In this document: positions 54,658-64,000 of the stretch, piece after piece
How the letters are laid out: each line of letters begins with the position of its first letter
Position numbering within the stretch: position 1 is the first letter of the stretch
Assembly: GCF_002872335.1 (NCBI RefSeq)
Contig: NZ_NJAG01000042.1
Span: 55,282 to 119,281, forward strand
Direction: 5' to 3'
Length of the DNA: 64,000 nt
DNA from: Siphonobacter sp. BAB-5405
Lineage (GTDB): Bacteria; Bacteroidota; Bacteroidia; Cytophagales; Spirosomataceae
Program-made: the position numbers and the translations under genes
The notes under the pieces: model-generated
What the model saw: only the letters and a program-made list of their open reading frames with translations
The model's database searches: none
Told to the model about the DNA's origin: nothing

Positions 54658-54990
54658 ATGGCTGTATTCATCATTCACCGGGCTGCCAGGGGCGAAGGGT
54701 ATCAGTTTACGCTTGAATCAAGCCAGGGGGAAGCACTGCTCATGAGCGAAGTCTACGAGGATTTTGAAACCTGCTGGCATGACGTTGAACCCATACGCAT
54801 TTACGCCCCGCTGGAAAGTCGTTACGAACGGATCAATCGAATCCATGAATATACGTTCTGGCTAAAATCGGCCAATCAAAAACTCATTGCCCGTAGTGCT
54901 CGAAAGTACGCATCTGCGGCCAGCCGGGATCAGGCCATCGAACGTGCCAAGTGGGAAGCTCCGCTGGCAAACGTTCGGATCGAAAATTAG
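54658..54990 (+). CDS. YegP/DUF1508-like small protein
   Basis: The 110-residue protein looks like two copies of the short DUF1508 (YegP) beta-beta-alpha unit: FIIHRAARGEGYQFTLESSQGEALLMSEVYED at the N-terminus and YTFWLKSANQKLIARSARKYASAASRDQAI in the second half. The biochemical role of the family is unknown. It has no signal peptide and is a single gene. Confidence 0.65.
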   Translation: MAVFIIHRAARGEGYQFTLESSQGEALLMSEVYEDFETCWHDVEPIRIYAPLESRYERINRIHEYTFWLKSANQKLIARSARKYASAASRDQAIERAKWEAPLANVRIEN

Positions 54991-55097
54991 AACCAGTCTC
55001 AGGTGAAGCAAGTGGTACAAGCCACGTATGTACTTTCCAGAAAAGAAGGGGATGGATGTTCAACATCCATCCCCTTCTCAATGTCGGTATGAACAGA

Positions 55098-56285
55098 CTA
55101 GAGTAAAAGCGAGTCAATCCGGTGAGCGTGTACCATTTTTTCCGCTGGCGACCAGACAAATACCGTAAAGCGACCATCCTGCGAGGCCACCAGAGCGACA
55201 GCATCGCGTTGATCGTAGACAAACTGGGCCGCCGACAAATGCCGTGTACCGCCCGTTTGCGTGGAATGCACAACCGTACTGGTCTGATCGACGATGGGTT
55301 CGGATACAAGAATCTGTTCCACGCGGGCACTCGTATCCGAGCGGCCAATCTTCGCTCCAAAACCCAGTAGTTCGTACTGATCGTTGATGATGGTAGCACC
55401 GTCCACTGCCGTAAGTCCGGCCATACTTTCGATGGACAAATCCAGGGATTTCTGCCAGCTGTACTGGGTTGTTTCGTACAGGTTATGTTGCATTAAATCC
55501 GCCAGTTGCGAATGCGGCGGAACAATGGGATAGGTCATGGGCTGTATGATGGATTCCCGCCAGGCTTCTGAACTTGAGGGGACTACCAGTAACGAACCAC
55601 CCCGTCCGTGGGCCCGCATCGAAACGGCCAGCTGCACGAGTACATTTTTACTCTGCGAAGTCTGAAAACCCGGCATACAGGTCAGGGACGCCAGGTAGTC
55701 GGGAAGATCGGTAAGACTGTTATCTACAATTTTCACCTGATCGCCTTTCAGAATGGCTACGTTCACAAACTTTCCGTATCCGGCCAGGCGGCGGTGTTTT
55801 ACCACCAGCAGACCTGGTTCAATCACTTCCAGTACAAAACAGTTTCCCGGAATCTCCCGGGTAGTTCCCCAGACAAACAGCTCATCGTTTTCGTAGCCAA
55901 TGCCCAGGTGAATACCGGGTCGTTCGACGGCCGGGGCCAGTTTGGTTAGTACCGCTGGCGTCAACGGCAAACGATGCTCGAATACCAGCGGCTGATCCGC
56001 CTGATCAATCGAAATATAGGCCAGTGAAATTTTCGGTGAATACCCTTCTTCGTGCCGTAAGCTGGCCCAGAACGCCGCGTCGATCATCGCTTCAATGACG
56101 CGAGCCGGCGGGTTGGGAGCCAGTGGCTGACACTTGGCTTTACAGGTGGAAGTGAGTTGCTGGGCAAAATGCGTTTCTATCGTTGCCGCCACTAGTCGGG
56201 CTGCCTGGTAAGTTGGTTCCAGGATCATACGGTTCGCGGAAAAACGTTCGGAATAGGGAATAGAGCGTTGCACGATAGTTATCAA
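55098..56285 (-). CDS. DACNV-type sensor plus diadenylate cyclase (DisA_N-like) domain protein
   Basis: The 395-residue protein has an N-terminal alpha/beta region (about 1-245) and a C-terminal domain that matches diadenylate cyclases. The substrate-binding DGA motif is present at residues 295-297 (VDGATIIND). The second motif, normally RHR, reads R348-H349-L350 in GGTRHLSAAQF, followed by the family segment DAVALVASQDG. It would make c-di-AMP from two ATP if active. No membrane helix is visible. The altered third residue of the second motif leaves activity uncertain. Confidence 0.78.
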   Translation of the reverse strand: MITIVQRSIPYSERFSANRMILEPTYQAARLVAATIETHFAQQLTSTCKAKCQPLAPNPPARVIEAMIDAAFWASLRHEEGYSPKISLAYISIDQADQPLVFEHRLPLTPAVLTKLAPAVERPGIHLGIGYENDELFVWGTTREIPGNCFVLEVIEPGLLVVKHRRLAGYGKFVNVAILKGDQVKIVDNSLTDLPDYLASLTCMPGFQTSQSKNVLVQLAVSMRAHGRGGSLLVVPSSSEAWRESIIQPMTYPIVPPHSQLADLMQHNLYETTQYSWQKSLDLSIESMAGLTAVDGATIINDQYELLGFGAKIGRSDTSARVEQILVSEPIVDQTSTVVHSTQTGGTRHLSAAQFVYDQRDAVALVASQDGRFTVFVWSPAEKMVHAHRIDSLLL

Positions 56286-56533
56286 TAAGGGTCAAAGTAG
56301 GGAGTTAGGCCTATAACCGGAAAGTTTTCCGTATCGTTCGTGATTCGGGACGCAGCTCCCGTTCTGTTGGTCATAGATGCCATTTCAAAACTACGAAAGC
56401 GGATCGTTTTTACCTTATTTTGAGGAAATTAGAGGGAACTAATGCGAAATAGAAGTTTTAAGCGTGGGAATGCATTCAATGTTAAAAATTTAGGGTAAAT
56501 TGGCCTGATACTCGCCCTGCGTCTTACCTTTTT

Positions 56534-59500
56534 ATGAAAGCTTTCTGGAGTGTACTCCTGCTTTTGCTGACAGGTACCGTTGCCCTGTCGCAAGAGATTC
56601 CAATCCGTTTTTCCCACCTGACCACCGATCAGGGACTGTCGGAAAGCAACGTGCAATGTATCGTACAGGATAGTCAGGGTTTTGTGTGGCTGGGTACGTA
56701 CGATGGCCTGAACAAATACGACGGGCAGCACATGACTACCTACCGGAATGAACCGCAGGATCCGCATAGTTTGAGTGGTAACAATGTCCGGTGCGTCTAT
56801 GAAGATCATCGGCATCAATTGTGGATAGGTACGCCGGATGGCCTGAATCGTTACGACCGTCAGCATAACACCTTTGTTCGGTACACCCACCGACCGGGGG
56901 ATGCGACTTCGCTGAGCAGTAATGAAATCATGTGCATCTACGAAGATCGTCAACACACGCTTTGGGTGGGTACCTACGGCGGTGGCCTGAATCGTTTTGA
57001 TGCGGAGACGCAAACGTTTAAAAACTACCGTCATGATGCTTTCAAGTCGCATACGCTCACGCACGATAAGGTAACGTGTCTGTTGGAAGACAGCCGGGGC
57101 AGCTTCTGGGTGGGTACCCAGAAAGGCCTCAACCTGTTCGACCGGAAAAAACAGCAATTTTATTCTACTCCGGCAGAAATGGGTTTCGACCAGCCCCTGA
57201 GTCATGAGTATGTCCGGTGCATGTCCGAAGACGCAAAAGGAAATCTGTACGTGGGTACCTACGGCGGGGGGCTGAACGTCATCAATCCGAGTCTGAAACA
57301 GTTGCGGGTCTACCGGTATCAGGTGGGCAATCCCCGCAGCATTGCGTCCGACATGCTCATGAGTATCATCGTTGATACGCCCAGTAAGATATGGATAGGG
57401 ACGGAAAACGGCGGTTTGAATCTGTTCAATCCGCAAACGGAAACATTCAGCAGGTATCAGTTCGACTATACCAATCCCCTGAGTATTTCCAACAATACGG
57501 TTACCAGTTTACTGAAGGATCGCACCGATAACATCTGGGCGGGCGTGCAACGGGCCGGTGTGAACCTGTTTAATCTGAACGCCAGCCTCTTCGATTTTTA
57601 TTACCAGACATCTTCACGCAATAGTCTGAGTCACAATGAAGTAAAAGCTTTTTGTGAAGACCATGAAGGAATTATTTGGCTGGGACTCGATGGGGAGGGG
57701 GGCCTGAATCGTTTCGATCCGAAAACCCGAACCTTTACGCATTACCGGCATAGTGATCAGGATGCAACCAGTCTGAGTGGCAATTCAGTACTCAGCATTT
57801 TGGAAGACCGCCAGGGCAACCTATGGGTCGGAACCTGGAACGGACTTAACCTGCTGGACCGCTCCACGGGCCAGTTCAAGCGGTACCTGTACGATGCTAA
57901 CAATCCCAATTCCCTGAGTTCGGATCACATCTGGAAACTTTTTGAAGACCACGAGGGAACCTTGTGGGTAGGTACTTTTTTCGGTGGACTCAACCGCATG
58001 GACCCCAAAACCCGCCAGTTTTCCCGCTTGTCAACCGACGCGTATCAGCACAAATTTTATGGCGAAAACATTACCGACATTACTGAGGATCAATCAGGAA
58101 ATCTCTGGATTGGAACAACGCAGGACGGGCTGAGTCGCTATCATCTTTCAACCCGGAAGCTTTCGCGTTTCGTTCAATACCAGCGTAGTGAAAACAGTCA
58201 GAATAATCACTATATCAAGGCTTTGTACGTGGATCGGAAAAACCGCGTCTGGCTGGGACAGAAAAAACTAAGTCAGTACGATCCTAAATCCCAGACCTTT
58301 ATCACGGTTCCGCTACCGGCTCTGGAAGGGATTCAGTCCATTGAAGAAGATACGCAGGGGAATTTGTGGTTGGGTACCTTGCAGGGACTGGTGAAGTTTA
58401 ATCCCGAAGAACGCACTACCCAGCAGTTTACCAAAGCCGATGGCTTGCTGAGTAATAATTTTGTACAGAATGCCCACGTTCGTACCCGCAATGGTACGCT
58501 GTATTTCGGTAGTAATAAAGGCTTTGTAACCTTCAATCCCAGCCATATCATCGTCAACCGGTTTGTACCGCAGGTGTATATTACGGGCTTTTCTTTATTT
58601 AACAGACCCGTTGACGTAGGAGACAAGGATTCGCCTCTGACGACGGCGATTACGGAGGCGAAAGAAATCCGATTATCTCCTGAGCAATCCACCTTTTCCT
58701 TTGATTTCGTAGCGATTAACTATACCTCTTCGCATAAAAACCAGTATGCCTATCAGTTGAAAGGGTACGACTCAGACTGGAACTATGTGGGTAATAACCA
58801 TACGGCTACGTATACCAATCTGGATCCGGGAACGTATACTTTTCACGTAAAAGCTGCGAATAACCACGGCCTCTGGAATCAGAAAGGAGCGAGTATTGAG
58901 GTGATTGTCATGCCCGCGTATTACCAGACCTGGTGGTTTCGGGTGCTGGTCGTTTTGCTGTTGATCGTAGTCTTATACGGTATCTACCTGTGGCGAACCC
59001 AACGCATGCAGGCCCAGCGGAAGAAACTGGAAGGCCAGGTGCTCGAACAAACCCAGGCCCTGCGGCAGGTTAATGCGGAAGTGATGGTGCAGAAAGAAGA
59101 ACTCCAGAGTCTGGCTACTGATTTGCAGGTAGTCAACGAAGAACTACGCGAGCAGAAGGAACAGGAAGCCGAGGCCCGTCAGCAGGCAGAAAAAGCCAAC
59201 CAGGCGAAAAGTATATTTCTGGCTACCATGAGTCACGAAATCCGTACCCCACTCAATGGAGTACTGGGCATGACGACGTTGTTGCAGGAGACTCCACTGA
59301 CCACTGAACAGCAGGAATACGCCGAAACCATTCGGCAGTGTGGTCATAATCTGCTGGGCGTCATTAACGATATTCTGGACTTTTCGAAGATTGAATCCGG
59401 CAGTCTGGAAATTGAACACCAGGAGGTAGACCTACGCCAGTGTATCGAAGAAACGCTGGACATTTTCGCCAACAAAGCCTCTGCTATCGGTCTGGATTTG

Positions 59501-60746
59501 ATTTATCAGATGGATTATGATGTACCGCCTTTCATCAAAAGCGATAGCCTGCGGCTGCGTCAGGTATTGACCAATCTGGTGAGCAATGCCATCAAGTTTA
59601 CGCCGGCCGGAGAAATTTTTGTCCGCGTCATGCGTCTGCCTGCCTCTGAACCGGATACGCTGTTGCTTCAGTTTAATGTAGTGGATACGGGGATTGGCAT
59701 TCCGGCCGACAAAATGTCACGGCTGTTCAAATCCTTTTCGCAGGTTGACTCCTCCACCACGCGTAAGTACGGGGGGACGGGTCGTCGGGCTCGCCATCAG
59801 TAAACGGTTGGTAGAGCTCATGGGCGGGGAGATCAGCGTAAGCAGTACCCAGGGTCAGGGCACAACGTTTACCTTTAGCATTCGTACGGAAGTTAGCACC
59901 ACTTCCCGCCGCCAGTACGTAGTGCTGAATACGAACGATTACGAAGACAAGAAAATACTGATCGTAGATGATAATCAAACGAATCTCCTCATTCTAAAAT
60001 CTCAACTGGAACAATGGCGGCTCATTCCTGTACTGGCCAGCTCGGCGGCCAAAGGTCTGGAGGCCTTGCGGCAGGAAGGCCCGTTTGAGCTGGTAATTAC
60101 GGATATGCACATGCCCGATTGCAATGGGGTGGAGCTGGCCCGGGTCATCAAACCACTACATCCGGGCCTGCCCATTATTTTGTTGAGTTCAGTAGGCGAC
60201 GAAACCCGCCATACGTATGCCGATCTGTTCGAAACGATCCTGACCAAGCCCGTCAAGCAAAATCAGTTGTACCAGGCCATTCAGCAACAACTCAAGCGAT
60301 TGACCCCGCCGCCGGCCCCGTCGGAAGCTACGCCGCACTTGCTCGACCAGCTATTTGCCGCCGAATACCCCCTGCGTATTCTGGTCGCTGAGGATAACCT
60401 CTTCAACCAGAAAGTAGTGCTGCGTACGCTCAATAAGCTTGGCTACGAAATTACTCTGGCGGGTAACGGCCGGGAAGTGTTGGACATTCTGGAAAAATCG
60501 AGTTTTGACGTCATCCTGATGGATGTACAGATGCCGGAAATGGACGGGCTGGAGGCTACCCGAGTGATCCGCTCCAGACCCTGGCTCCAGCCCATCATCA
60601 TTGCCATGACGGCCAATGCTTTGCCCGGTGACCGGGATACCTGCTTACAGGCGGGCATGAACGATTACCTATCGAAACCACTGCAAGTCAATGAGTTAAA
60701 AACCTGCCTGATTCGGGCATCTTCGCTGAAAACGCCCCTGGTCTAA
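56534..60746 (+). pseudogene. Hybrid two-component sensor kinase with Reg_prop beta-propeller, interrupted by one frameshift
   Basis: After a signal peptide (to about 20) come some 14 Reg_prop propeller repeats ([13 protein letters not shown] type, about 30-670), a Y_Y_Y domain (about 700-785), one membrane helix ([21 protein letters not shown]) and a coiled coil. HisKA with [18 protein letters not shown] follows, then HATPase and two receiver domains (ILIVDDNQTN with ITDMHMP; ILVAEDNLFN with LMDVQMP). There is no C-terminal AraC domain. At 59782-59786 the frame breaks inside the G2 box: GGTG should be followed by LGLAISKRL, and one extra base is present. Correction gives 1403 residues. It should sense an external ligand and signal by phosphorelay. 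Confidence 0.88.
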
Positions 60747-60835
60747 TCAGCATGGATACGTCAACGACGGATTGTCAACGAATTCAGAAAGCCTATCGCA
60801 ACTACTCATAACCTAACGGAGCCGTAGACTTGACC

Positions 60836-60875
60836 CAATTGTTAAGGTTGGATTTCAACCCAACCTTAACAATTG
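60836..60875 (+). terminator. Terminator after the hybrid kinase
   Basis: CAATTGTTAAGGTTGG (60836-60851) pairs perfectly over 16 bp with 60860-60875 around an 8-nt loop, 90 bp after the kinase stop codon. Confidence 0.65.
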
Positions 60876-60922
60876 CGGGGGTAACGCGACAACAGAGCGT
60901 TAGCCTCACCTCTAAAAAGCAA

Positions 60923-60951
60923 CAAGCCGAAAGGGATCCACCTTCGGCTTG
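60923..60951 (-). terminator. Terminator after the beta-propeller lipoprotein gene
   Basis: CAAGCCGAA (60923-60931) pairs with TTCGGCTTG (60943-60951). On the minus strand it is followed by GCTTTTT, and it lies 27 bp past the stop codon at 60978. Confidence 0.75.
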
Positions 60952-60977
60952 TCAAACAATATTCTAAAAAGCTTTAC

Positions 60978-61952
60978 TTACCAGCTAACCATTTCCAGCT
61001 TACCTGAGCCGTGATTCAGCACGTAGTATTTATTCGTGCCTCTGTTTTCAATGTCGGTTGGCATCGAAAAGCCCGTTGCAACGGCTTTACCTTCTTCATT
61101 GAGCAGGTTCCCGGAATTGGGTACAAAACCGGGGGTAGGAGCAAACGCAAATCTTGCCAGTTGAACAACCACGGGTTTATTGGCTCCCGAAAGCGTAATA
61201 TCGGTTAGGGTAGTAAACCCGGTTTTATAGTCGCTTACGTTGCCCGCCAGATCGATCTGGAAGATTTTCGATGTACCGTCAATGAAAGGGCCACCACTCA
61301 ACGCAGTTACCAGGAATTTTTGTCCATCAAATACGATGCCCGTGGGTACGGCTTCGGCCGTGGCCGTAACTTTCGGAATTTTGGCAAACAGACTGAGTTT
61401 ACCCGTACCTTTTTCGCGTTTCAATACAATGTTTGTACCCGCGTCGGTGATGTACAGATCTCCGTTGGGTCCGGCCGTCAGGTTGTATACATTGGAGTTT
61501 AACGGCGTCACCAGCTTCAGACTATCCACAAAGGGCCGCACAAACTGGCGGGTAATGGAAGAAGCCGCCAAAGGCTGATTGGGATTCAATGAAGAAGCCT
61601 TTACGCTGTAAATCATCCCTTCGATGCCGTGGAGAATGTACAGGGAATCGCCGTGGAAGTACAGGTGACCAATACCTTCGATGGTACCTTCAGCAGCTAT
61701 CGATTGCATCCCCGTAACTACGGGCATGGTTTGACCATTCATAACCATGGAAACCCGGGCATCCTGATTACCCGTACCGGCTTCCGTTACGAAAATCTGA
61801 TCCTGAGCGTTGAAGGCCAGGCCAATGGGACTTTTCAGATTTTCAGCGACGGTTTGGCGACTAACTTCGCCGGGATTGGGTACTTCGTGATCGGTACAGC
61901 TAAACAGCCCTACCAAAAGAGCAGACGAAAGGAGGGAAAGGCTACGCTTCAT
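60978..61952 (-). CDS. ScyD/ScyE-like beta-propeller lipoprotein
   Basis: The 324-residue product has a lipoprotein signal (LLVGLFSC, Cys near 19) and NHL-like propeller blades: LKSPIGLAFNAQDQIFVTEAG, YNLTAGPNGDLYITDAGTN, VPTGIVFDGQKFLVTALS and a closing FSMPTDIENRGTNKYYVLNHG. It resembles ScyD/ScyE family proteins, which are widespread and mostly uncharacterised outside scytonemin producers. It is a single gene with its own terminator. Confidence 0.75.
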   Translation of the reverse strand: MKRSLSLLSSALLVGLFSCTDHEVPNPGEVSRQTVAENLKSPIGLAFNAQDQIFVTEAGTGNQDARVSMVMNGQTMPVVTGMQSIAAEGTIEGIGHLYFHGDSLYILHGIEGMIYSVKASSLNPNQPLAASSITRQFVRPFVDSLKLVTPLNSNVYNLTAGPNGDLYITDAGTNIVLKREKGTGKLSLFAKIPKVTATAEAVPTGIVFDGQKFLVTALSGGPFIDGTSKIFQIDLAGNVSDYKTGFTTLTDITLSGANKPVVVQLARFAFAPTPGFVPNSGNLLNEEGKAVATGFSMPTDIENRGTNKYYVLNHGSGKLEMVSW

Positions 61953-62161
61953 GAAGAAGAGATTTGAAAGTGAGCAGATGGGCCTTTGGCAGAAGGCAGG
62001 TTGAAAAGACTTCCGAAGATAGGTTGGTGAACGGAAGATTTGGCAAGATAAGTAACTGAACTAATGAATATTAGCAGTGAACTGCGAAATTTTGATAGTG
62101 AACGGAAAAGTCCGTTGAAAAGCGTATGCACTTCCCAACGGACTTGAGTATATGAATACGT

Positions 62162-64000
62162 TTAATTGGAACTGAGTAAGCTGAGCAAATCCTGCCGGGT
62201 AAGTGACTTCAGCAGCGACTGGTCCGTACGAATTAGGTCACTGGCCAGTTCCTGTTTGGATTCCTGCAGTTGCTGCATTTTTTCTTCGATGGTATGCGGA
62301 CAAATCAGCCGAACAGCTACTACTTTTTTCGTTTGCCCGAGGCGGTAGCTCCGGTCAATGGCCTGATTTTCCACGGCCGGATTCCACCAGGGATCGACCA
62401 GATAGACGTAATCGGCTTCGGTCAGATTGAGTCCCGTACCACCAGCCTTCAAGCTGATGAGAAAGACCCGCACACTGGCATCGGTCTGAAAACGCTGTAC
62501 GCGGGCCGCCCGGTTTTTCGTTTGTCCGGTAAGGTATTCGAAAGCAATGCCGCGAAACTCCAGTTCACTTTTGATCAGATCGAGCATCCCCACAAACTGC
62601 GAAAACACCAGAATTTTGTGCTGAGGAGCACGGGTTTCGATTTCTTCCAGCAACACGTCAATTTTCGCCGAAGCCCCACTGTAAAAAGTCTCGTCGTTGA
62701 GCAGGGCGGGGGAGTTGCACAACTGCCGAAGCTTGGTGAGTCCCTGTAAAATGTGCAGCGACTCCCGCGGAATATCCCCTTCTTTTCTGGTCGTCAGGAA
62801 GTTGCGAAACTCCTGTTCGTAGGCGTGGTAAACCCGTCGTTGCTCCGTACCCATTTCGCAAAACAGTACCATTTCGGTTTTGTCGGGTAGCTCGGACGCC
62901 ACCTGAGCTTTGGTACGTCGCAAAATAAACGGACTTACTTTTTTCTGAAGTTCCTGAGCCCGCTGCCGATCCTGAAACCGGTCGATGGGCGTGGAATAAT
63001 ACGTCTTGAAGGATTGTTTGGAACCCAGCAATCCCGGACACGCGAATGAAAGCTGCCCGTATAAATCAAAAGTATTGTTTTCCAGCGGCGTACCCGTCAG
63101 CACGATCCGATTCCGGGATTGTAGCAGACATACGGCCTGATACCGCTGCGATTCCGGGTTTTTGATGGCTTGTGATTCGTCCAGAAATACGTAATTGAAG
63201 GCGTAGCTTTTTAATTGATGAATATCCGAAATCAGGGTTCCGTACGAAGTGAGGATGATTTCATACGCATCGAACGTCTTCGGATCATTTACCCGGCCCG
63301 AGCCGTGCAGGGTAAGCACCCGAATGGAAGGAGCGAATTTGGCTACTTCAGCCTGCCAGTTAAATAGCAGTGAGGTGGGTACGACGATGAGATTCGTATT
63401 TCGCTGAACTTTCGCACGTTGGGACAGAATAAAAGCAATGATCTGGATGGTTTTTCCCAGCCCCATATCGTCGGCCAGACAGCCGCCAAAGCCAAATTCA
63501 TCCAGAAAATTGAGCCAGTATAAGCCCTGTTTCTGGTAGTTACGCAGGTGGGTTTGCAAGCCTTCGGGCACGGGTACTGCTTCAATGGCATCAAAATTAG
63601 CCACCTTGGTTGCGTACCGGGCCCACTGTTGCCGTACCGATTCGCTCAGTAGTTCTTCTTCGTACAATTCCCGGATGCTGGGCAATTGAATCGCGGGTGT
63701 ACGCAGGCGGTCTTCGATCAGATCTGCTGCCTGAAAATAGCGGTCAAACTTTTCCAGCCATTCGGTGGGCAAAATACCTACCGTGCCATCGCCCAGGGTC
63801 ACGTAGCGGCTTTTGTTTTTAACCGATTTGTGCAGGTGTTTCAACGAAACTTTTTGGGCTCCAAAAGAGACCTGAATTGAGGTTTCAAACCAGTTGAGAC
63901 CACTACTGACGTGTACCGAAATTTTGGCTTTATTGCCATTCAGACGATTATTACCGAGCTCATTAAAACCCAGAATGGTGATACCCCGACTCTGCCAGGC
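62162..64000 (-). CDS. SNF2/Swi2 family DNA-dependent ATPase (helicase), 5' end cut by window edge
   Basis: The 612 visible codons run in one frame to base 64000, so the start lies outside. The SNF2 motor is complete: Walker A DDMGLGKTIQ, motif Ia VVPTSLLFNWQ, Walker B FLDESQAIKN, motif III LTGTPLENN and the C-terminal RecA lobe with FLISLKAGGTGLNL and DPWWNPAVENQAIDRSYRLGQ. The visible N-terminal part (SSGLNWFETSIQVSFGAQKVSL) matches the SNF2-associated domain of bacterial members. It remodels protein-DNA complexes; its specific target is unknown. A TTG at 63844 is not the true start. Confidence 0.92.
   Translation of the reverse strand, partial: AWQSRGITILGFNELGNNRLNGNKAKISVHVSSGLNWFETSIQVSFGAQKVSLKHLHKSVKNKSRYVTLGDGTVGILPTEWLEKFDRYFQAADLIEDRLRTPAIQLPSIRELYEEELLSESVRQQWARYATKVANFDAIEAVPVPEGLQTHLRNYQKQGLYWLNFLDEFGFGGCLADDMGLGKTIQIIAFILSQRAKVQRNTNLIVVPTSLLFNWQAEVAKFAPSIRVLTLHGSGRVNDPKTFDAYEIILTSYGTLISDIHQLKSYAFNYVFLDESQAIKNPESQRYQAVCLLQSRNRIVLTGTPLENNTFDLYGQLSFACPGLLGSKQSFKTYYSTPIDRFQDRQRAQELQKKVSPFILRRTKAQVASELPDKTEMVLFCEMGTEQRRVYHAYEQEFRNFLTTRKEGDIPRESLHILQGLTKLRQLCNSPALLNDETFYSGASAKIDVLLEEIETRAPQHKILVFSQFVGMLDLIKSELEFRGIAFEYLTGQTKNRAARVQRFQTDASVRVFLISLKAGGTGLNLTEADYVYLVDPWWNPAVENQAIDRSYRLGQTKKVVAVRLICPHTIEEKMQQLQESKQELASDLIRTDQSLLKSLTRQDLLSLLSSN

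Noticed and set aside
56429..57436. 335-codon open frame on the minus strand
   Set aside because: It is the antisense of the Reg_prop repeats of the hybrid kinase. Its apparent repeats mirror the propeller blades and it has no family match.
56534..60746. Classical HTCS regulator with AraC output
   Set aside because: The chain ends after the second receiver domain; no AraC helix-turn-helix follows before the stop at 60746.
1..64000. Transposases, integrases, prophage genes, tRNA or rRNA
   Set aside because: I looked for their protein signatures and for tRNA-like cloverleaf sequence ending in CCA or with GGTTC and found none I could support.

Overview
The window reads as Bacteroidota, probably order Cytophagales. 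It has a SusC/SusD pair behind an ECF sigma/FecR module, a Reg_prop beta-propeller hybrid histidine kinase, DUF4384 and DUF5018 proteins, secreted proteins with Gln-ending signal peptides, weak or absent Shine-Dalgarno sequences and mid-range GC. No genus can be named from sequence alone. No tRNA, rRNA, transposase, integrase or CRISPR array was found.

Layout. 1-5.2 kb: an edge-cut zinc alcohol dehydrogenase, an OsmC peroxiredoxin, an AraC regulator, a secreted glycerophosphodiesterase and a Tat-exported Gfo/Idh/MocA oxidoreductase. 5.2-18 kb: a minus-strand uptake locus reading sigma factor, FecR anti-sigma, SusC (with STN domain), SusD, DUF5018 lipoprotein, secreted ADP-ribosylglycohydrolase, metallophosphatase and a PQQ-dehydrogenase/PKD/cytochrome c fusion. 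18-21 kb: a frameshifted histidine kinase and a YihY/BrkB membrane protein. 21-35.4 kb: a nitrate assimilation locus made of two divergent units. One is nirB-nirD-NarX-like kinase-NarL-like regulator. The other is a siroheme methyltransferase, an outer-membrane porin, a NarK transporter, a nitrate reductase fused to its FAD reductase, and a rubredoxin-tailed protein. 35.4-41 kb: a plasmid-type replication and partition module with a Rep_3 initiator, thirteen clear ~22-bp iterons, a perfect DnaA box, ParA, ParB (with three palindromes inside its gene) and an SRAP-like protein lacking its catalytic residues. 41-54.3 kb: a secreted protease island with two caspase-like and two papain-like proteins, DUF4384 proteins, small secreted proteins, an Imm51-like protein and its own sigma/anti-sigma pair. 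54.6-64 kb: a YegP-like protein, a DAC-domain (c-di-AMP synthase-like) protein, the hybrid kinase, a beta-propeller lipoprotein and an edge-cut SNF2 helicase.

The replication module suggests the replicon is a large plasmid or chromid, or a chromosome carrying an integrated one. The nitrate genes form a complete path from sensing and entry to ammonium. The protease island and its sigma pair are the best candidate for an undescribed system: a set of exported cysteine proteases with dedicated accessory proteins under extracytoplasmic-function control.

Six genes are broken by seven single-base indels (near 18611, 25449, 25479, 29970, 39030, 43295 and 59784). Correcting each restores a full-length family member, and six of the seven lie in short runs of one base. 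Consensus errors are the likeliest cause, so none of these genes should be called dead without checking reads.
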